A stretch of DNA of 12,371 nt from Sulfurimonas sp. (GCA_027066935.1 JAMOMX010000186.1:1-12371), one strand, 5' to 3'; counted from the first letter of the stretch, positions 1 through 7,672 are shown. Translations and numbers: made by a program. Notes: generated by a model not told the origin, from the letters alone.

Positions 1-1293
1 GAGGGAGCAAAAAAACAAGGTTATGATTATGAAAAAGCATCTAAGCTGTTTGACTTAATTGAAAAATTTGCAGGATATGGTTTTAATAAATCTCACTCAG
101 CCGCTTATGCGATGATAACTTTTCAAACAGCATGGTTGAAAACATACTATCCAAATGAATTTATGGCAGCACTTTTAACAAGCGATAAAGATAATACCGA
201 TAAAGTTGTTCGTTATATTGATGAAGTAAAACGGATGGGAATTAATTTAAGTCCTCCAGATATTTGTGACTCTCAATTAGAATTTTCTGCAATAAATAAA
301 GATGGACAAGAAACAATTTTATTTGGTCTTGGTGCTATAAAGGGTGTTGGTTCAGCTGCTGTTGAAGCTATGCTTTTAGAGAGAGAAGAAAATGGTGATT
401 ATATATCGTTGCAAGATTTTGTAAATAGGATTGAGCCATCTAAAGTAAATAAGCGTGTAATAGAATCCGCTATAAAAGCTGGTGGTTTTGATAGATTTGG
501 ATACTCTCGAAAAGCATTACTTGATCAGATAGAGCTGATTATAGATACTGCAAAAAATGCCAGTGAAGCTAAAAAAAATGTGGTTGGAAGTTTATTTGGA
601 GATGATGCTGAGATAACTACTATAGAGTTAAATCTTACAAATTCAGATGAGTATGAATTAAAATCTATTTTAGAGTTTGAAAAAGATACATTAGGTTTTT
701 ATGTAAGTGGACATCCACTTGATGAGTATAGAGAAAAAATTAGTGAGTTAAACTATACTCTTTCATCTGAGATAGAGGGTGTAAAAGATGATAGTTTTGT
801 AGTTTTTATTGGTAAAGTTGAAGATATTACTAAAAAGGTATCAAAAAAGGGTAACCAATTTGGGATTGTAAATCTTATGGATTTTCATGGAAATATTGAG
901 ATTATGCTTTTTGCAGATAAATTAGAGCAACTCGATGAGATGAATCTTGATGAGCCAATAGCTTTTAAGGCAAAAATAACTCATACAGAGATGTTTACTA
1001 GAATTGGTGTTACAAAGATTATGTCACTTAAAGAAGCAACAAAAGAAACAAAAAAAGTTAAAAAAGAGGTGCGAGAAATTCGTGAGAATCCACTGCATTT
1101 ATCAATAAGACTAGATGAAGATACAAAAGTTTTAGATGAACTATATATGCTTGTAAGACAAAATCCAGGTAACCGTGAATTAAGATTAACGATAATCTCA
1201 AAACTTCAAAATGTGGTTATAAATTCGGGAATTAGAGTCAATAGTAATCTTGTAAAAGCACTCGATGGTAATAAGAGTGTAGATATTCTCTAA
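1..1293 (+). CDS. dnaE: DNA polymerase III subunit alpha, C-terminal part (5' end outside window)
   Basis: This is the last 430 residues of the replicative polymerase, which synthesises DNA on both strands as part of the cytoplasmic holoenzyme. The reading frame is open from base 1, so the PHP and palm domains lie to the left. Visible in order (residues of this fragment): the end of the fingers domain with the signature GYGFNKSHSAAYA (25-37) followed by a YYPNEFMAALL stretch; a helix-hairpin-helix element GLGAIKGVG (109-117); the DnaE signature LGFYVSGHPL (231-240); an OB fold (about 265-342); and a weakly conserved C-terminal tail (about 360-430) of the type that contacts the clamp and tau. 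It ends in TAA at 1291-1293. No T-rich terminator hairpin follows, and the stop overlaps that of the convergent RND gene. Identification is secure; only the gene's true start is unseen. Confidence 0.97.
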   Translation, partial: EGAKKQGYDYEKASKLFDLIEKFAGYGFNKSHSAAYAMITFQTAWLKTYYPNEFMAALLTSDKDNTDKVVRYIDEVKRMGINLSPPDICDSQLEFSAINKDGQETILFGLGAIKGVGSAAVEAMLLEREENGDYISLQDFVNRIEPSKVNKRVIESAIKAGGFDRFGYSRKALLDQIELIIDTAKNASEAKKNVVGSLFGDDAEITTIELNLTNSDEYELKSILEFEKDTLGFYVSGHPLDEYREKISELNYTLSSEIEGVKDDSFVVFIGKVEDITKKVSKKGNQFGIVNLMDFHGNIEIMLFADKLEQLDEMNLDEPIAFKAKITHTEMFTRIGVTKIMSLKEATKETKKVKKEVREIRENPLHLSIRLDEDTKVLDELYMLVRQNPGNRELRLTIISKLQNVVINSGIRVNSNLVKALDGNKSVDIL

Positions 1294-3776
1294 ATACCAA
1301 ATATTAAAAGTAGTACAGGTAAAAGCAATAGGTCAGCTACTATTGCCATAAACATAGCAAGCATAGTTAATAATCCAAAATATATTGTTGGGATAAAGTT
1401 TGATAGTGTAAGGATAGAAAAACCTATCACTATAATAGTAGATGTATAAAACATCGCTCTCCCAATGCTTGCATGTGAGTTAAATATAGCAGTTTTTGTA
1501 TTTTTAGTCTCTTTATACTCTAAAATAAATCTGTATATATAGTGTATGGTATCATCAACAGCGATTCCTATGCTGATGGCTGCTATAGTTATTGTCATCA
1601 TATCTAGTGGTATATTCATCCATCCCATAAATCCAAAAATAACACTTACGGGAATGGTATTTACAACTATTGCAATGGTTGCTATTTTTAAACTTTTAAA
1701 AAGTACTAAAAACATGAAAAACAATATAAATAAAACTACACCAATAGTTTTAATTTGTGAATCAAAAAGAGATTGAAGCATATTATTATATATCACTAAA
1801 AGATTTGATATTTTGTATTCTTCATAATTTGGGTTTATTATTTTTTCTAAATCTTTATCAATTTTTTTGAGTAATAAATCTCTTTGAAGATTTGGTTGTG
1901 AGTCGATAATTCTTGTGCTTATTCTAACTTTATTGTTCTCAATATCTATATATGGTGATAAAATAATTTTTTTATATTTTTGTGGTAATTCTTGATACAA
2001 AAGTGCTAAAGTTAAACTGTCTACCTCCTCTCCATCATTTAAAGTTTTGATGATTTCGCCCATTGTAGCGAGGGATAATACTTTTCCGATAGGCTTTAAT
2101 GAATCAAGATAATCATGTACTTTTTTTATTTTTTGTAATTTATTTTGAGTAAACCAATATGTTTCTTTGTCTATCTCATTTTCTTCAAATTCATCTTCAA
2201 ATTCATCTAACTCATCATAAGTATTTTCCTCAATAATCTCTATAGACTTTATGTCATCACTATTTTCTTTAAATGTCAAAATTATATCAAGAGGGGTGGT
2301 GCCTCCAAGTTTTTTATCTATTAGTGCCATCCCTTGATATATCTCTGTATCTTGTTTAAAATAATCTATGAAACTGTTTTCAACTCTAAGCTTAGTAGCG
2401 CCAGTAATGGAAAATACTACAACAAGGATAGTTGTAGCAAGTATTGTTTTTTTGTAAGTATAAGCTATGTGTGCCATTTTTGAACTAAATGGTTTATCAC
2501 TTGAGTTTGAATTTTCTTCTTGAGTTTTATTAAAAAAAGTTAAAATAATTGGAAAAAGAATAAATGTAGTTATTAATGAAATAACCATACCAAGACTCAT
2601 CATCCAACCAAAGTTTATAATGGGAACTATATTACTAACAACTAATGAGCTAAATCCAGCCATAGTTGTAATAACCACGAAAAATGAAGGTTTTGCCATA
2701 GATAGTACTGTATTTAAAAGTAAGTTTTTTTGACTTGTATTTTTATTTTTTATGGAGAGTTCTTTATACCTTATTATTAGATGCACAACTAATGACATAT
2801 TCATTATGAGTAGAAGAGATATGTAGTTTGAAGATACTATAGTGATTTCAAAGCCAAAAAGAGCTAAAAGCCCACTAGTAATTATAAGAGAGACGCTACA
2901 TATAAATAGTGCTATTACAACCCATCGTATCTTTTTTAGAAGTAAGAATAAAACTATTATTAATAAAATAACTACTACAAAGCCAAAAGTTTTTAGATCG
3001 TATTTTACAAACTCTACCATATCATCAGCAATCATATCTGCTCCACCTAGATGAAGTTTTACTTTTTTGTTTTTAAGCTCAAAGTTTTGTAGTATCTCTC
3101 TTATTTGTTCAATTGATTGATGAGTTCGTACCCTTGCTGTATCTCTATGCTTTTTTAGATTTATCTGTATTTTATTAAAGTTATTTTTTTCATCTTCATT
3201 TAAAACTCTCTCTTTTTTTAATAGTAAAAATTTATCTCTATTATCTATTAAATCATAATATGTATGATCTCTTTTCAGATTTACAGATATTGCAGTAGTT
3301 TTAAAGTCATCACTAACCAAGTTTTCTTTATAGATAGGGGAGTTTAAAAATTCTTGTTTAACTAACACCTTGTCTATGTTTTTAGTTTGAAGTGTTGGTA
3401 CATTTTTTACAAGATCTTCAATTGGTCTTGGAGGGGATTGTAAAAGTGGAACATTAACAATAGAGTTTATAGATTCTACTATATCTATCTTTTTTATATT
3501 TTCACTTAGAGTTATAATATTATTAATATTTTCATCACTTAAAAGATCGTCTTCTATGCTATAGACTACTACTAAAAAGTTTGGAGCTTCAAAACGTTTT
3601 GAAATCTCTCTTGTGTATTCTAAGTCTTTATCTCCCTCAAGAAGAAGTGTCTCCGCACTAGCATCTATCTCTAGTTTGAGTGCAGACAAAGCCATGATAA
3701 CTATAAATATACTCATGAAAAATAAAACTATTTTTGGATATTTTAAAATATAGTTTTGATATATTTTTTTTAACAT
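1290..3776 (-). CDS. MMPL/HpnN-type RND transporter, likely lipid exporter partner of MlaC
   Basis: An inner-membrane RND-superfamily pump of 828 residues, probably driven by the proton gradient. About twelve hydrophobic segments can be read: 13-33, 262-281, 284-307, 311-334, 361-383, 388-414, 443-462, 676-694, 697-718, 722-745, 772-792 and 799-826. Large soluble, presumably periplasmic, domains lie at 34-261 and 463-675. This 1+5+1+5 plan is that of MMPL/HpnN/SecDF-like RND proteins, shorter than the roughly 1000-residue AcrB group. The second half has the proton-relay motif GIAVDDTIHYIYRF (D741, D742); the matching place in the first half reads NMSLVVHLIIRY, with no acid. A strongly acidic insertion covers 513-538. 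It is the last gene of the mlaA-mlaC-RND operon, seven bases after mlaC, with no clear Shine-Dalgarno, so translation is probably coupled. HpnN (RND) and HpnM (MlaC family) form a comparable pair in hopanoid transport. Substrate is inferred from context, not shown. Confidence 0.9.
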   Translation of the reverse strand: MLKKIYQNYILKYPKIVLFFMSIFIVIMALSALKLEIDASAETLLLEGDKDLEYTREISKRFEAPNFLVVVYSIEDDLLSDENINNIITLSENIKKIDIVESINSIVNVPLLQSPPRPIEDLVKNVPTLQTKNIDKVLVKQEFLNSPIYKENLVSDDFKTTAISVNLKRDHTYYDLIDNRDKFLLLKKERVLNEDEKNNFNKIQINLKKHRDTARVRTHQSIEQIREILQNFELKNKKVKLHLGGADMIADDMVEFVKYDLKTFGFVVVILLIIVLFLLLKKIRWVVIALFICSVSLIITSGLLALFGFEITIVSSNYISLLLIMNMSLVVHLIIRYKELSIKNKNTSQKNLLLNTVLSMAKPSFFVVITTMAGFSSLVVSNIVPIINFGWMMSLGMVISLITTFILFPIILTFFNKTQEENSNSSDKPFSSKMAHIAYTYKKTILATTILVVVFSITGATKLRVENSFIDYFKQDTEIYQGMALIDKKLGGTTPLDIILTFKENSDDIKSIEIIEENTYDELDEFEDEFEENEIDKETYWFTQNKLQKIKKVHDYLDSLKPIGKVLSLATMGEIIKTLNDGEEVDSLTLALLYQELPQKYKKIILSPYIDIENNKVRISTRIIDSQPNLQRDLLLKKIDKDLEKIINPNYEEYKISNLLVIYNNMLQSLFDSQIKTIGVVLFILFFMFLVLFKSLKIATIAIVVNTIPVSVIFGFMGWMNIPLDMMTITIAAISIGIAVDDTIHYIYRFILEYKETKNTKTAIFNSHASIGRAMFYTSTIIVIGFSILTLSNFIPTIYFGLLTMLAMFMAIVADLLLLPVLLLIFGI

Positions 3777-3783
3777 TTATATA

Positions 3784-4383
3784 TTACTTAGAGAGAATTT
3801 TCATCAATTCATCTATACTTTTAGTTTGTAAAAACTCTCTAAACTGTGCTTTATCTGCTTTTAAAATACTAACTCCTAGAATTTCAACATCATATATTAG
3901 CCAACTATGTTTATTTTCTTTTTGCTTTTTTGGTTTATAAAACTTATATACTATTTTTAATTTTTCATCATTATTTTCAAAATTAGTTACTAAAGATATT
4001 CTATTAGGTTTTGGTTGGTGTATCTCTTTTATCTCAATTATCTCATTGTTATATGTATCTAGTTTAGAGGAGTATGAGGTTGCCATTTTTCTTATGTATA
4101 ACTCTATAAATTTAGCTCTTTTCTCTTTTTTTAAACTTTTCCACGTTTTTTTCCCTAAAGCAAGTTTTGTCATCAGTTCAAAATCAAATGTTGATGTCAA
4201 TAAATCTATAATGACATCGTTTTTATCAGCAATAGAGAGCTCTTTGTTTTGGATAATAATGATAACTTTATCAATTTTATCCAAGAAGTAATTTTTTAGT
4301 TCAATTTGTTCATTAGCTATTAAGTTTTGTGTAAATATAAACATACTACATATTACTAAAATTTTTTTTAATATACTATTCAT
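3784..4383 (-). CDS. mlaC: MlaC-family (Ttg2D) periplasmic phospholipid-binding protein
   Basis: A 199-residue periplasmic carrier that should shuttle phospholipid between an outer-membrane MlaA complex and an inner-membrane transporter. The N-terminus is a type I signal peptide: lysines at 6-7, a hydrophobic core at 8-18, likely cut after A23 (LIA|NE). Family hallmarks follow: FDFELMTKLALGKKTWKSL (66-84), KFIELYIRKMATSYSSKL (91-108), and the closing block WLIYDVEILGVSILKADKAQF (161-181), which matches the usual W-x-V-x-D-V-x-x-x-G-V-S pattern. Length is normal for the family. The ATG at 4383 is preceded by AGGGA on the minus strand, five bases before the start. Only three bases separate it from the mlaA stop, so its ribosome site lies inside the mlaA 3' end. 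It is unusually lysine-rich near 78-91 and 150-158, which may matter for docking to the acidic tracts of its operon partners (inference). Confidence 0.92.
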   Translation of the reverse strand: MNSILKKILVICSMFIFTQNLIANEQIELKNYFLDKIDKVIIIIQNKELSIADKNDVIIDLLTSTFDFELMTKLALGKKTWKSLKKEKRAKFIELYIRKMATSYSSKLDTYNNEIIEIKEIHQPKPNRISLVTNFENNDEKLKIVYKFYKPKKQKENKHSWLIYDVEILGVSILKADKAQFREFLQTKSIDELMKILSK

Positions 4384-4386
4384 TTT

Positions 4387-5172
4387 TTATTCCCTAATTT
4401 GTTTATCTCTGTATTGTTCATACACATCTTTAAGGTATGGATATAAATCTACTGAGTCTTCTTTTAATTTATTATATCTATTTATATCTAGTGAAAAATT
4501 ATTTATAAGTTCATAAGAATTTACACCAAGGTAAGACCACCAAGTATCTGTTAATGTAAACCATCTTCTATCAGTATAGTCAATAGGATTAAGATATGAG
4601 TTTGGTATCATGCTTAGTGTATCTCTTAGGTTTGATGGACCAAAAAGTGGCAATACAATATGTGGACCACTTCCCACACCATAAAAACCAAGTGTTTGAC
4701 CAAAATCTTCTTCATGTACCTCTAAGTTAAAATAATTTTTTGCAGGATCAAAAAGCCCTAGAATACCAATAGTACTATTTACCACAAATCTTCCTGTTTC
4801 TTCAGAAGCATTTTTAAATTTAAGCTGAAGCAGATTGTTAACTACTCTTGTTGGATAAGCAAGATTATTAAAAAAATTGCTTATGCTTTTTCTAATTTCA
4901 TAATGAACTATTATATTATAGCCTTTTGTGACTGGTGTTAAAATATAGATATAAAGTTTATCATTAAAACCTGTCATAAACCTATTGTAGCCACTAAATG
5001 GGTCATATATATCTTTTATTTTAATATCTTCTTCAAATTCATCAAATAGCTCATCATCACTAATTAAAGTTTCCTCTTGATAGTAAATATTTTCATTAAT
5101 TTGATTTATATTTTTTGAGCTGCATCCAGTAAAAATAATAAGTGTTAAGCAAAGGATACACAATGATTTCAA
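4387..5172 (-). CDS. mlaA: MlaA (VacJ) outer-membrane lipoprotein, phospholipid trafficking
   Basis: A 261-residue lipoprotein of the MlaA/VacJ family. In E. coli MlaA removes misplaced phospholipid from the outer leaflet of the outer membrane and hands it to MlaC. The leader (1-16) ends in a lipobox FTGC with lipidated C17. After an acidic linker (about 25-55, with D39-D49 almost all acidic), the family core starts with DPFSGYNRFMTGFND (57-71). It continues through NSTIGILGLFDPA (132-144), the region that shapes the channel in known MlaA structures, and FGQTLGFYGVGSGPHIVLPLFG (157-178), then SNLRDTLSMIPNSYLNPIDY. The start is TTG at 5172, supported by AGGAG (5185-5181, minus strand) eight bases upstream and by the position of the signal peptide. 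It heads the mlaA-mlaC-RND operon. The F at lipobox position -3 is slightly unusual but tolerated. Confidence 0.94.
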   Translation of the reverse strand: MKSLCILCLTLIIFTGCSSKNINQINENIYYQEETLISDDELFDEFEEDIKIKDIYDPFSGYNRFMTGFNDKLYIYILTPVTKGYNIIVHYEIRKSISNFFNNLAYPTRVVNNLLQLKFKNASEETGRFVVNSTIGILGLFDPAKNYFNLEVHEEDFGQTLGFYGVGSGPHIVLPLFGPSNLRDTLSMIPNSYLNPIDYTDRRWFTLTDTWWSYLGVNSYELINNFSLDINRYNKLKEDSVDLYPYLKDVYEQYRDKQIRE

Positions 5173-5205
5173 TCTAAAAGCTCCTATTATTTATAAATTT
5201 AAAGT

Positions 5206-5211
5206 ATTATA
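5206..5211 (-). promoter_or_regulatory. Candidate -10 box for the mlaA-mlaC-RND operon
   Basis: On the minus strand this reads TATAAT, predicting transcription from about 5199 and a leader of roughly 27 bases before the TTG start of mlaA. No convincing -35 hexamer lies 17 bases upstream, which is normal for sigma-70 promoters in Campylobacterota. In DNA this AT-rich, chance matches are common, so the support comes mainly from the fitting distance. Confidence 0.5.
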
Positions 5212-5244
5212 TTGAATTATGTATAAAGTAAATGTTAACTGATT

Positions 5245-5250
5245 TATATT
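5245..5250 (+). promoter_or_regulatory. Candidate -10 box for the M18 peptidase-flgS pair
   Basis: TATATT lies in the 101-base divergent spacer, predicting a start near 5257 and a very short leader before the ATG at 5274. An alternative is TATAAA at 5222-5227. If transcription starts near 5257, both candidate translation starts (5274 and 5307) remain available. No -35 match is seen. Confidence 0.3.
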
Positions 5251-5273
5251 TGAAGCTTTAGATAGGGAGATTT

Positions 5274-6566
5274 ATGTATACTTTTGGAATTAAGTTAAGG
5301 AATGATATGAATAAAAATGATTTTAACGAGGGTTTATTAGGTTTTTTAGATGCTTCACCTACACCATTTCATGCTACTCTAAATATGACAATGATGTTAA
5401 TCAATGCTGGATTTATTAAGCTTGAAGAGACACAAAAGTGGGATTTAAAAGAGGGCTCAAAATATTATGTAACTCGTAATGATTCTTCTGTTATAGCGTT
5501 TACATATTCAGGTGCTAAAAACTACACTATGATTGGTGCTCACACTGATTCTCCAAACTTAAAATTAAAACCAAATCCAGTTATTAAAGAGCATGGAATT
5601 GTAAAATTTGGAGTTGAGAGTTATGGTGGGCTTTTACTTAACCCTTGGTTTGATAGAGATTTATCACTTGCTGGCCGTGTATCATATTTGGACTCAAAAG
5701 ATGAGATAAAAGATATTTTAATTGATGTTAAAAAATCAATTGTAACTATTCCCTCACTCGCAATTCATTTAGATGATAAAGCCAATAAAGATAAAACCAT
5801 AAATAAACAAACAGATATTTGTCCAATCCTTACAACAAATAGTGATTTTGATTTTGATGAGTTTTTAAAATGGCAACTAGCAAAACTTAATATATTAGAT
5901 GTTAAAGAATTATATTCAAGTGAGCTTAGTTTTTATGATACACAACAAGCTGCCTTTGTAGGGTTACATGATGATTTTATATCTAGTGCAAGGTTAGATA
6001 ATTTGCTTTCATGTTATGTTGGACTTTTAAGTATCTGTAGCGTTGAATCTGATAAGCCGATGCTTTTTATCGCTAGTGATCATGAAGAGGTTGGAAGTGA
6101 ATCAACTTCAGGAGCAGGGGGGAGTTTTTTAGAAAATACTTTAAGAAGAATGTTTAAAGATTATGATGATTATATGAGTATGATTAGAAGTTCTGTATTA
6201 ATCTCTGCAGATAACGCACATGCAATCCATCCAAACTTCCCAACAAAACATGATAAAGAACATTCCCCCTTGTTAAACAAGGGCGCAGTTATTAAGATTA
6301 ATGCTAATCAGCGTTATGCTTCAAACTCTACAACAATATCAAAGTTTATGAATGTAGCAAGGAGATTAAAAGAGCCATATCAACAATTTGTAACTCGCTC
6401 AGACATGGGTTGTGGATCTACGATAGGACCAATTACTGCAACAAGATTAGGGATAGAGACTATAGATGTTGGTTTGCCAACTCTTGGTATGCACTCTATT
6501 CGTGAACTATGTGGGAGTGATGATGCTTTTTCACTCTATAAAATAGTTGTTGGATTTAAAGCGTGA
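5274..6566 (+). CDS. M18 family aspartyl-type aminopeptidase
   Basis: A cytoplasmic zinc aminopeptidase of 430 residues that removes N-terminal, preferably acidic, residues from peptides; M18 enzymes form dodecameric tetrahedra. All expected metal and catalytic residues can be placed by motif: H90 in IGAHTDSP, D242 in SARLDNL, E271-E272 in ASDHEEVGS, D313 in SADNAHA, and H407 in GLPTLGMHS. Other family blocks are SPTPFHA (28-34), NPWFDRDLSLAGR (123-135) and MGCGSTIGPITA (378-389). The chosen ATG has AGGGAG (5264-5269) four bases upstream. An in-frame ATG at 5307 also has a good site (TAAGGA, 5296-5301, five bases upstream) and would give the more typical family start MNKNDFNEGLLGFLDASPTP; the first eleven residues may therefore be untranslated. 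The 3' end overlaps the histidine kinase gene by four bases, indicating co-translation. Confidence 0.93.
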   Translation: MYTFGIKLRNDMNKNDFNEGLLGFLDASPTPFHATLNMTMMLINAGFIKLEETQKWDLKEGSKYYVTRNDSSVIAFTYSGAKNYTMIGAHTDSPNLKLKPNPVIKEHGIVKFGVESYGGLLLNPWFDRDLSLAGRVSYLDSKDEIKDILIDVKKSIVTIPSLAIHLDDKANKDKTINKQTDICPILTTNSDFDFDEFLKWQLAKLNILDVKELYSSELSFYDTQQAAFVGLHDDFISSARLDNLLSCYVGLLSICSVESDKPMLFIASDHEEVGSESTSGAGGSFLENTLRRMFKDYDDYMSMIRSSVLISADNAHAIHPNFPTKHDKEHSPLLNKGAVIKINANQRYASNSTTISKFMNVARRLKEPYQQFVTRSDMGCGSTIGPITATRLGIETIDVGLPTLGMHSIRELCGSDDAFSLYKIVVGFKA

Positions 6567-7549
6567 GCCAAAACATAGTAACTCCAGAGGAATTATCTCT
6601 TTTAATTGAGCAGACATATAAAGTTGAAAACGAATTTAATGAGTTAAAATTATCTTATGAACATCTACAAGATACAGTAGAGGGAGTTGTAGAATTTTTA
6701 CCAAATGCTATCTGGATAGTTGATGAAGACAATAATATCTTTTTGCAAAATTCAAAAGCTAGAGAGTTAAAGCAACTCTTTGAGTTGTTGGAGTTTAAGA
6801 GAGATGATTATGAACTTAAATTTGAAGATAAATCATACTTAGTTAAAAGTTCTACATATAAAGATAAAAAGATGTATTCAACTACAGATATAACTGAACA
6901 AAAACGTAAAGAAAATTTAGCAACTATGGGACAGATGGCTGCTCATCTTTCACACGAGATAAGAAATCCAATAGGCTCTATCTCTCTTTTGAGTTCAACT
7001 CTAAAAAAGCGTGTAATTCCTGAAAATATACCTATTGTTGAAGAGATTCAAAACTCTGTTTATAAGATAGAAAGAATAATAAATGCCACCTTGATGTTCT
7101 CTAAAGGTGTTAGGGCAAACAAAAAAATATTTTTATGGGATACTCTTCAAAAAAGTCTTATATTAGCATGTGGATATTATGGTTACACCAAAGAGATTCG
7201 TTTTAAATTTCCAGATATTGATTTTGAGCTAGATGGTGACTTTGAGTTATTAGAGATTCTTTTTACAAATTTTTTATTTAACGCTATTGATGCGATAGAG
7301 TTAGATGATGAAGAGGACGGCACTATAGAGTTAAAATATGAATTTAAAAACAATAATCATATGTTTTACATTTATGATAGCGGTGTAGCTATAGAGAGTA
7401 AAAAAGAGTTATTTGAAGCTTTTAAATCAACTAAAGTTAAAGGAAATGGCTTAGGGTTAGTTCTTTCTCGCCAAATTGCAGAAGCACACGGTGGAGGGGT
7501 AGAACTTTTAGATAGTGAAAAAAAATGTTTTGAGATATATTTTACTTAA
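6563..7549 (+). CDS. flgS: Soluble sensor histidine kinase, FlgS-like (NtrB type)
   Basis: A 328-residue cytoplasmic histidine kinase with no membrane segment. Layout: a helical N-terminus (6-40), a PAS-like sensor region around FLPNAIWIVDEDNNIFLQN (45-63) to about 112, then the dimerisation helix with H-box HLSHEIRNPIGS (128-139), phospho-acceptor H131. The ATPase domain has N-box TNFLFNAIDA (235-244), G1 IYDSGVAI (270-277), F-box LFEAFKSTK (283-291) and G2 GNGLGLVLS (294-302). The N-terminal LIEQTYKVENE pattern and the GQMAAHLSHEIRNPIGS block resemble FlgS of Campylobacter (Cj0793) and HP0244 of Helicobacter as I remember them. FlgS phosphorylates FlgR to switch on sigma-54 flagellar genes. 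The start is GTG within GTGA, overlapping the peptidase stop; no strong ribosome site, so coupling is likely. No flagellar gene or response regulator is in the window, so the kinase call is firm and the FlgS identity is a strong inference. Confidence 0.82.
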   Translation: MSQNIVTPEELSLLIEQTYKVENEFNELKLSYEHLQDTVEGVVEFLPNAIWIVDEDNNIFLQNSKARELKQLFELLEFKRDDYELKFEDKSYLVKSSTYKDKKMYSTTDITEQKRKENLATMGQMAAHLSHEIRNPIGSISLLSSTLKKRVIPENIPIVEEIQNSVYKIERIINATLMFSKGVRANKKIFLWDTLQKSLILACGYYGYTKEIRFKFPDIDFELDGDFELLEILFTNFLFNAIDAIELDDEEDGTIELKYEFKNNNHMFYIYDSGVAIESKKELFEAFKSTKVKGNGLGLVLSRQIAEAHGGGVELLDSEKKCFEIYFT

Positions 7550-7638
7550 CTTTTATAAAAAGAGAACAAAATGCCTAAAAAGGAATAGTATCAGATCAGT
7601 TAAGTAAGAGGGCATAAATAACTTTATTATTTTTTAGA

Positions 7639-7644
7639 TATAAT
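7639..7644 (+). promoter_or_regulatory. Candidate -10 box upstream of the two stem-loops
   Basis: TATAAT in the context AGATATAATCTC, very like the AGATATAATAGG in front of ilvB. It predicts a start near 7651, so the first stem-loop (7654-7672) would sit at the extreme 5' end of the RNA and the leader to the CoA-binding gene would be about 168 bases. There is no recognisable -35. Two nearer -10-like boxes (7734-7739 and 7761-7766) compete as the true promoter. Confidence 0.4.
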
Positions 7645-7653
7645 CTCTTTATA

Positions 7654-7672
7654 AAAGACTCTTTTAGTCTTT
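7654..7672 (+). repeat. Stem-loop with 7-bp perfect stem
   Basis: AAAGACT (7654-7660) pairs perfectly with AGTCTTT (7666-7672) around a five-base loop CTTTT. It is low in GC and is followed by GTGG instead of a T-run, so it is a poor intrinsic terminator. It could be a weak RNA hairpin or part of a binding site, since the word TTTTAGTCT recurs in the larger palindrome downstream. Confidence 0.45.

Noticed and set aside
1546..1776. Plus-strand hydrophobic ORFs opposite the RND and mlaC genes (also 2842-3054, 3734-3940, 4046-4291)
   Set aside because: They mirror the transmembrane and coding segments of the minus-strand genes and show no family motif or initiation site of their own.
1290..5172. 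RND gene as part of a tripartite drug-efflux pump
   Set aside because: No membrane-fusion protein or TolC-like gene adjoins it; length and layout are MMPL/HpnN-like and its operon partners are lipid-transport proteins.
7550..7562. CTTTTATAAAAAG palindrome as a terminator after the kinase gene
   Set aside because: The stem is short and almost entirely A-T with no T-run after it; it is too weak to call a terminator.
7571..7588. Five-codon ORF (MPKKE) just after the kinase gene
   Set aside because: Far too short to support; no related longer frame follows, so no evidence of a gene remnant.
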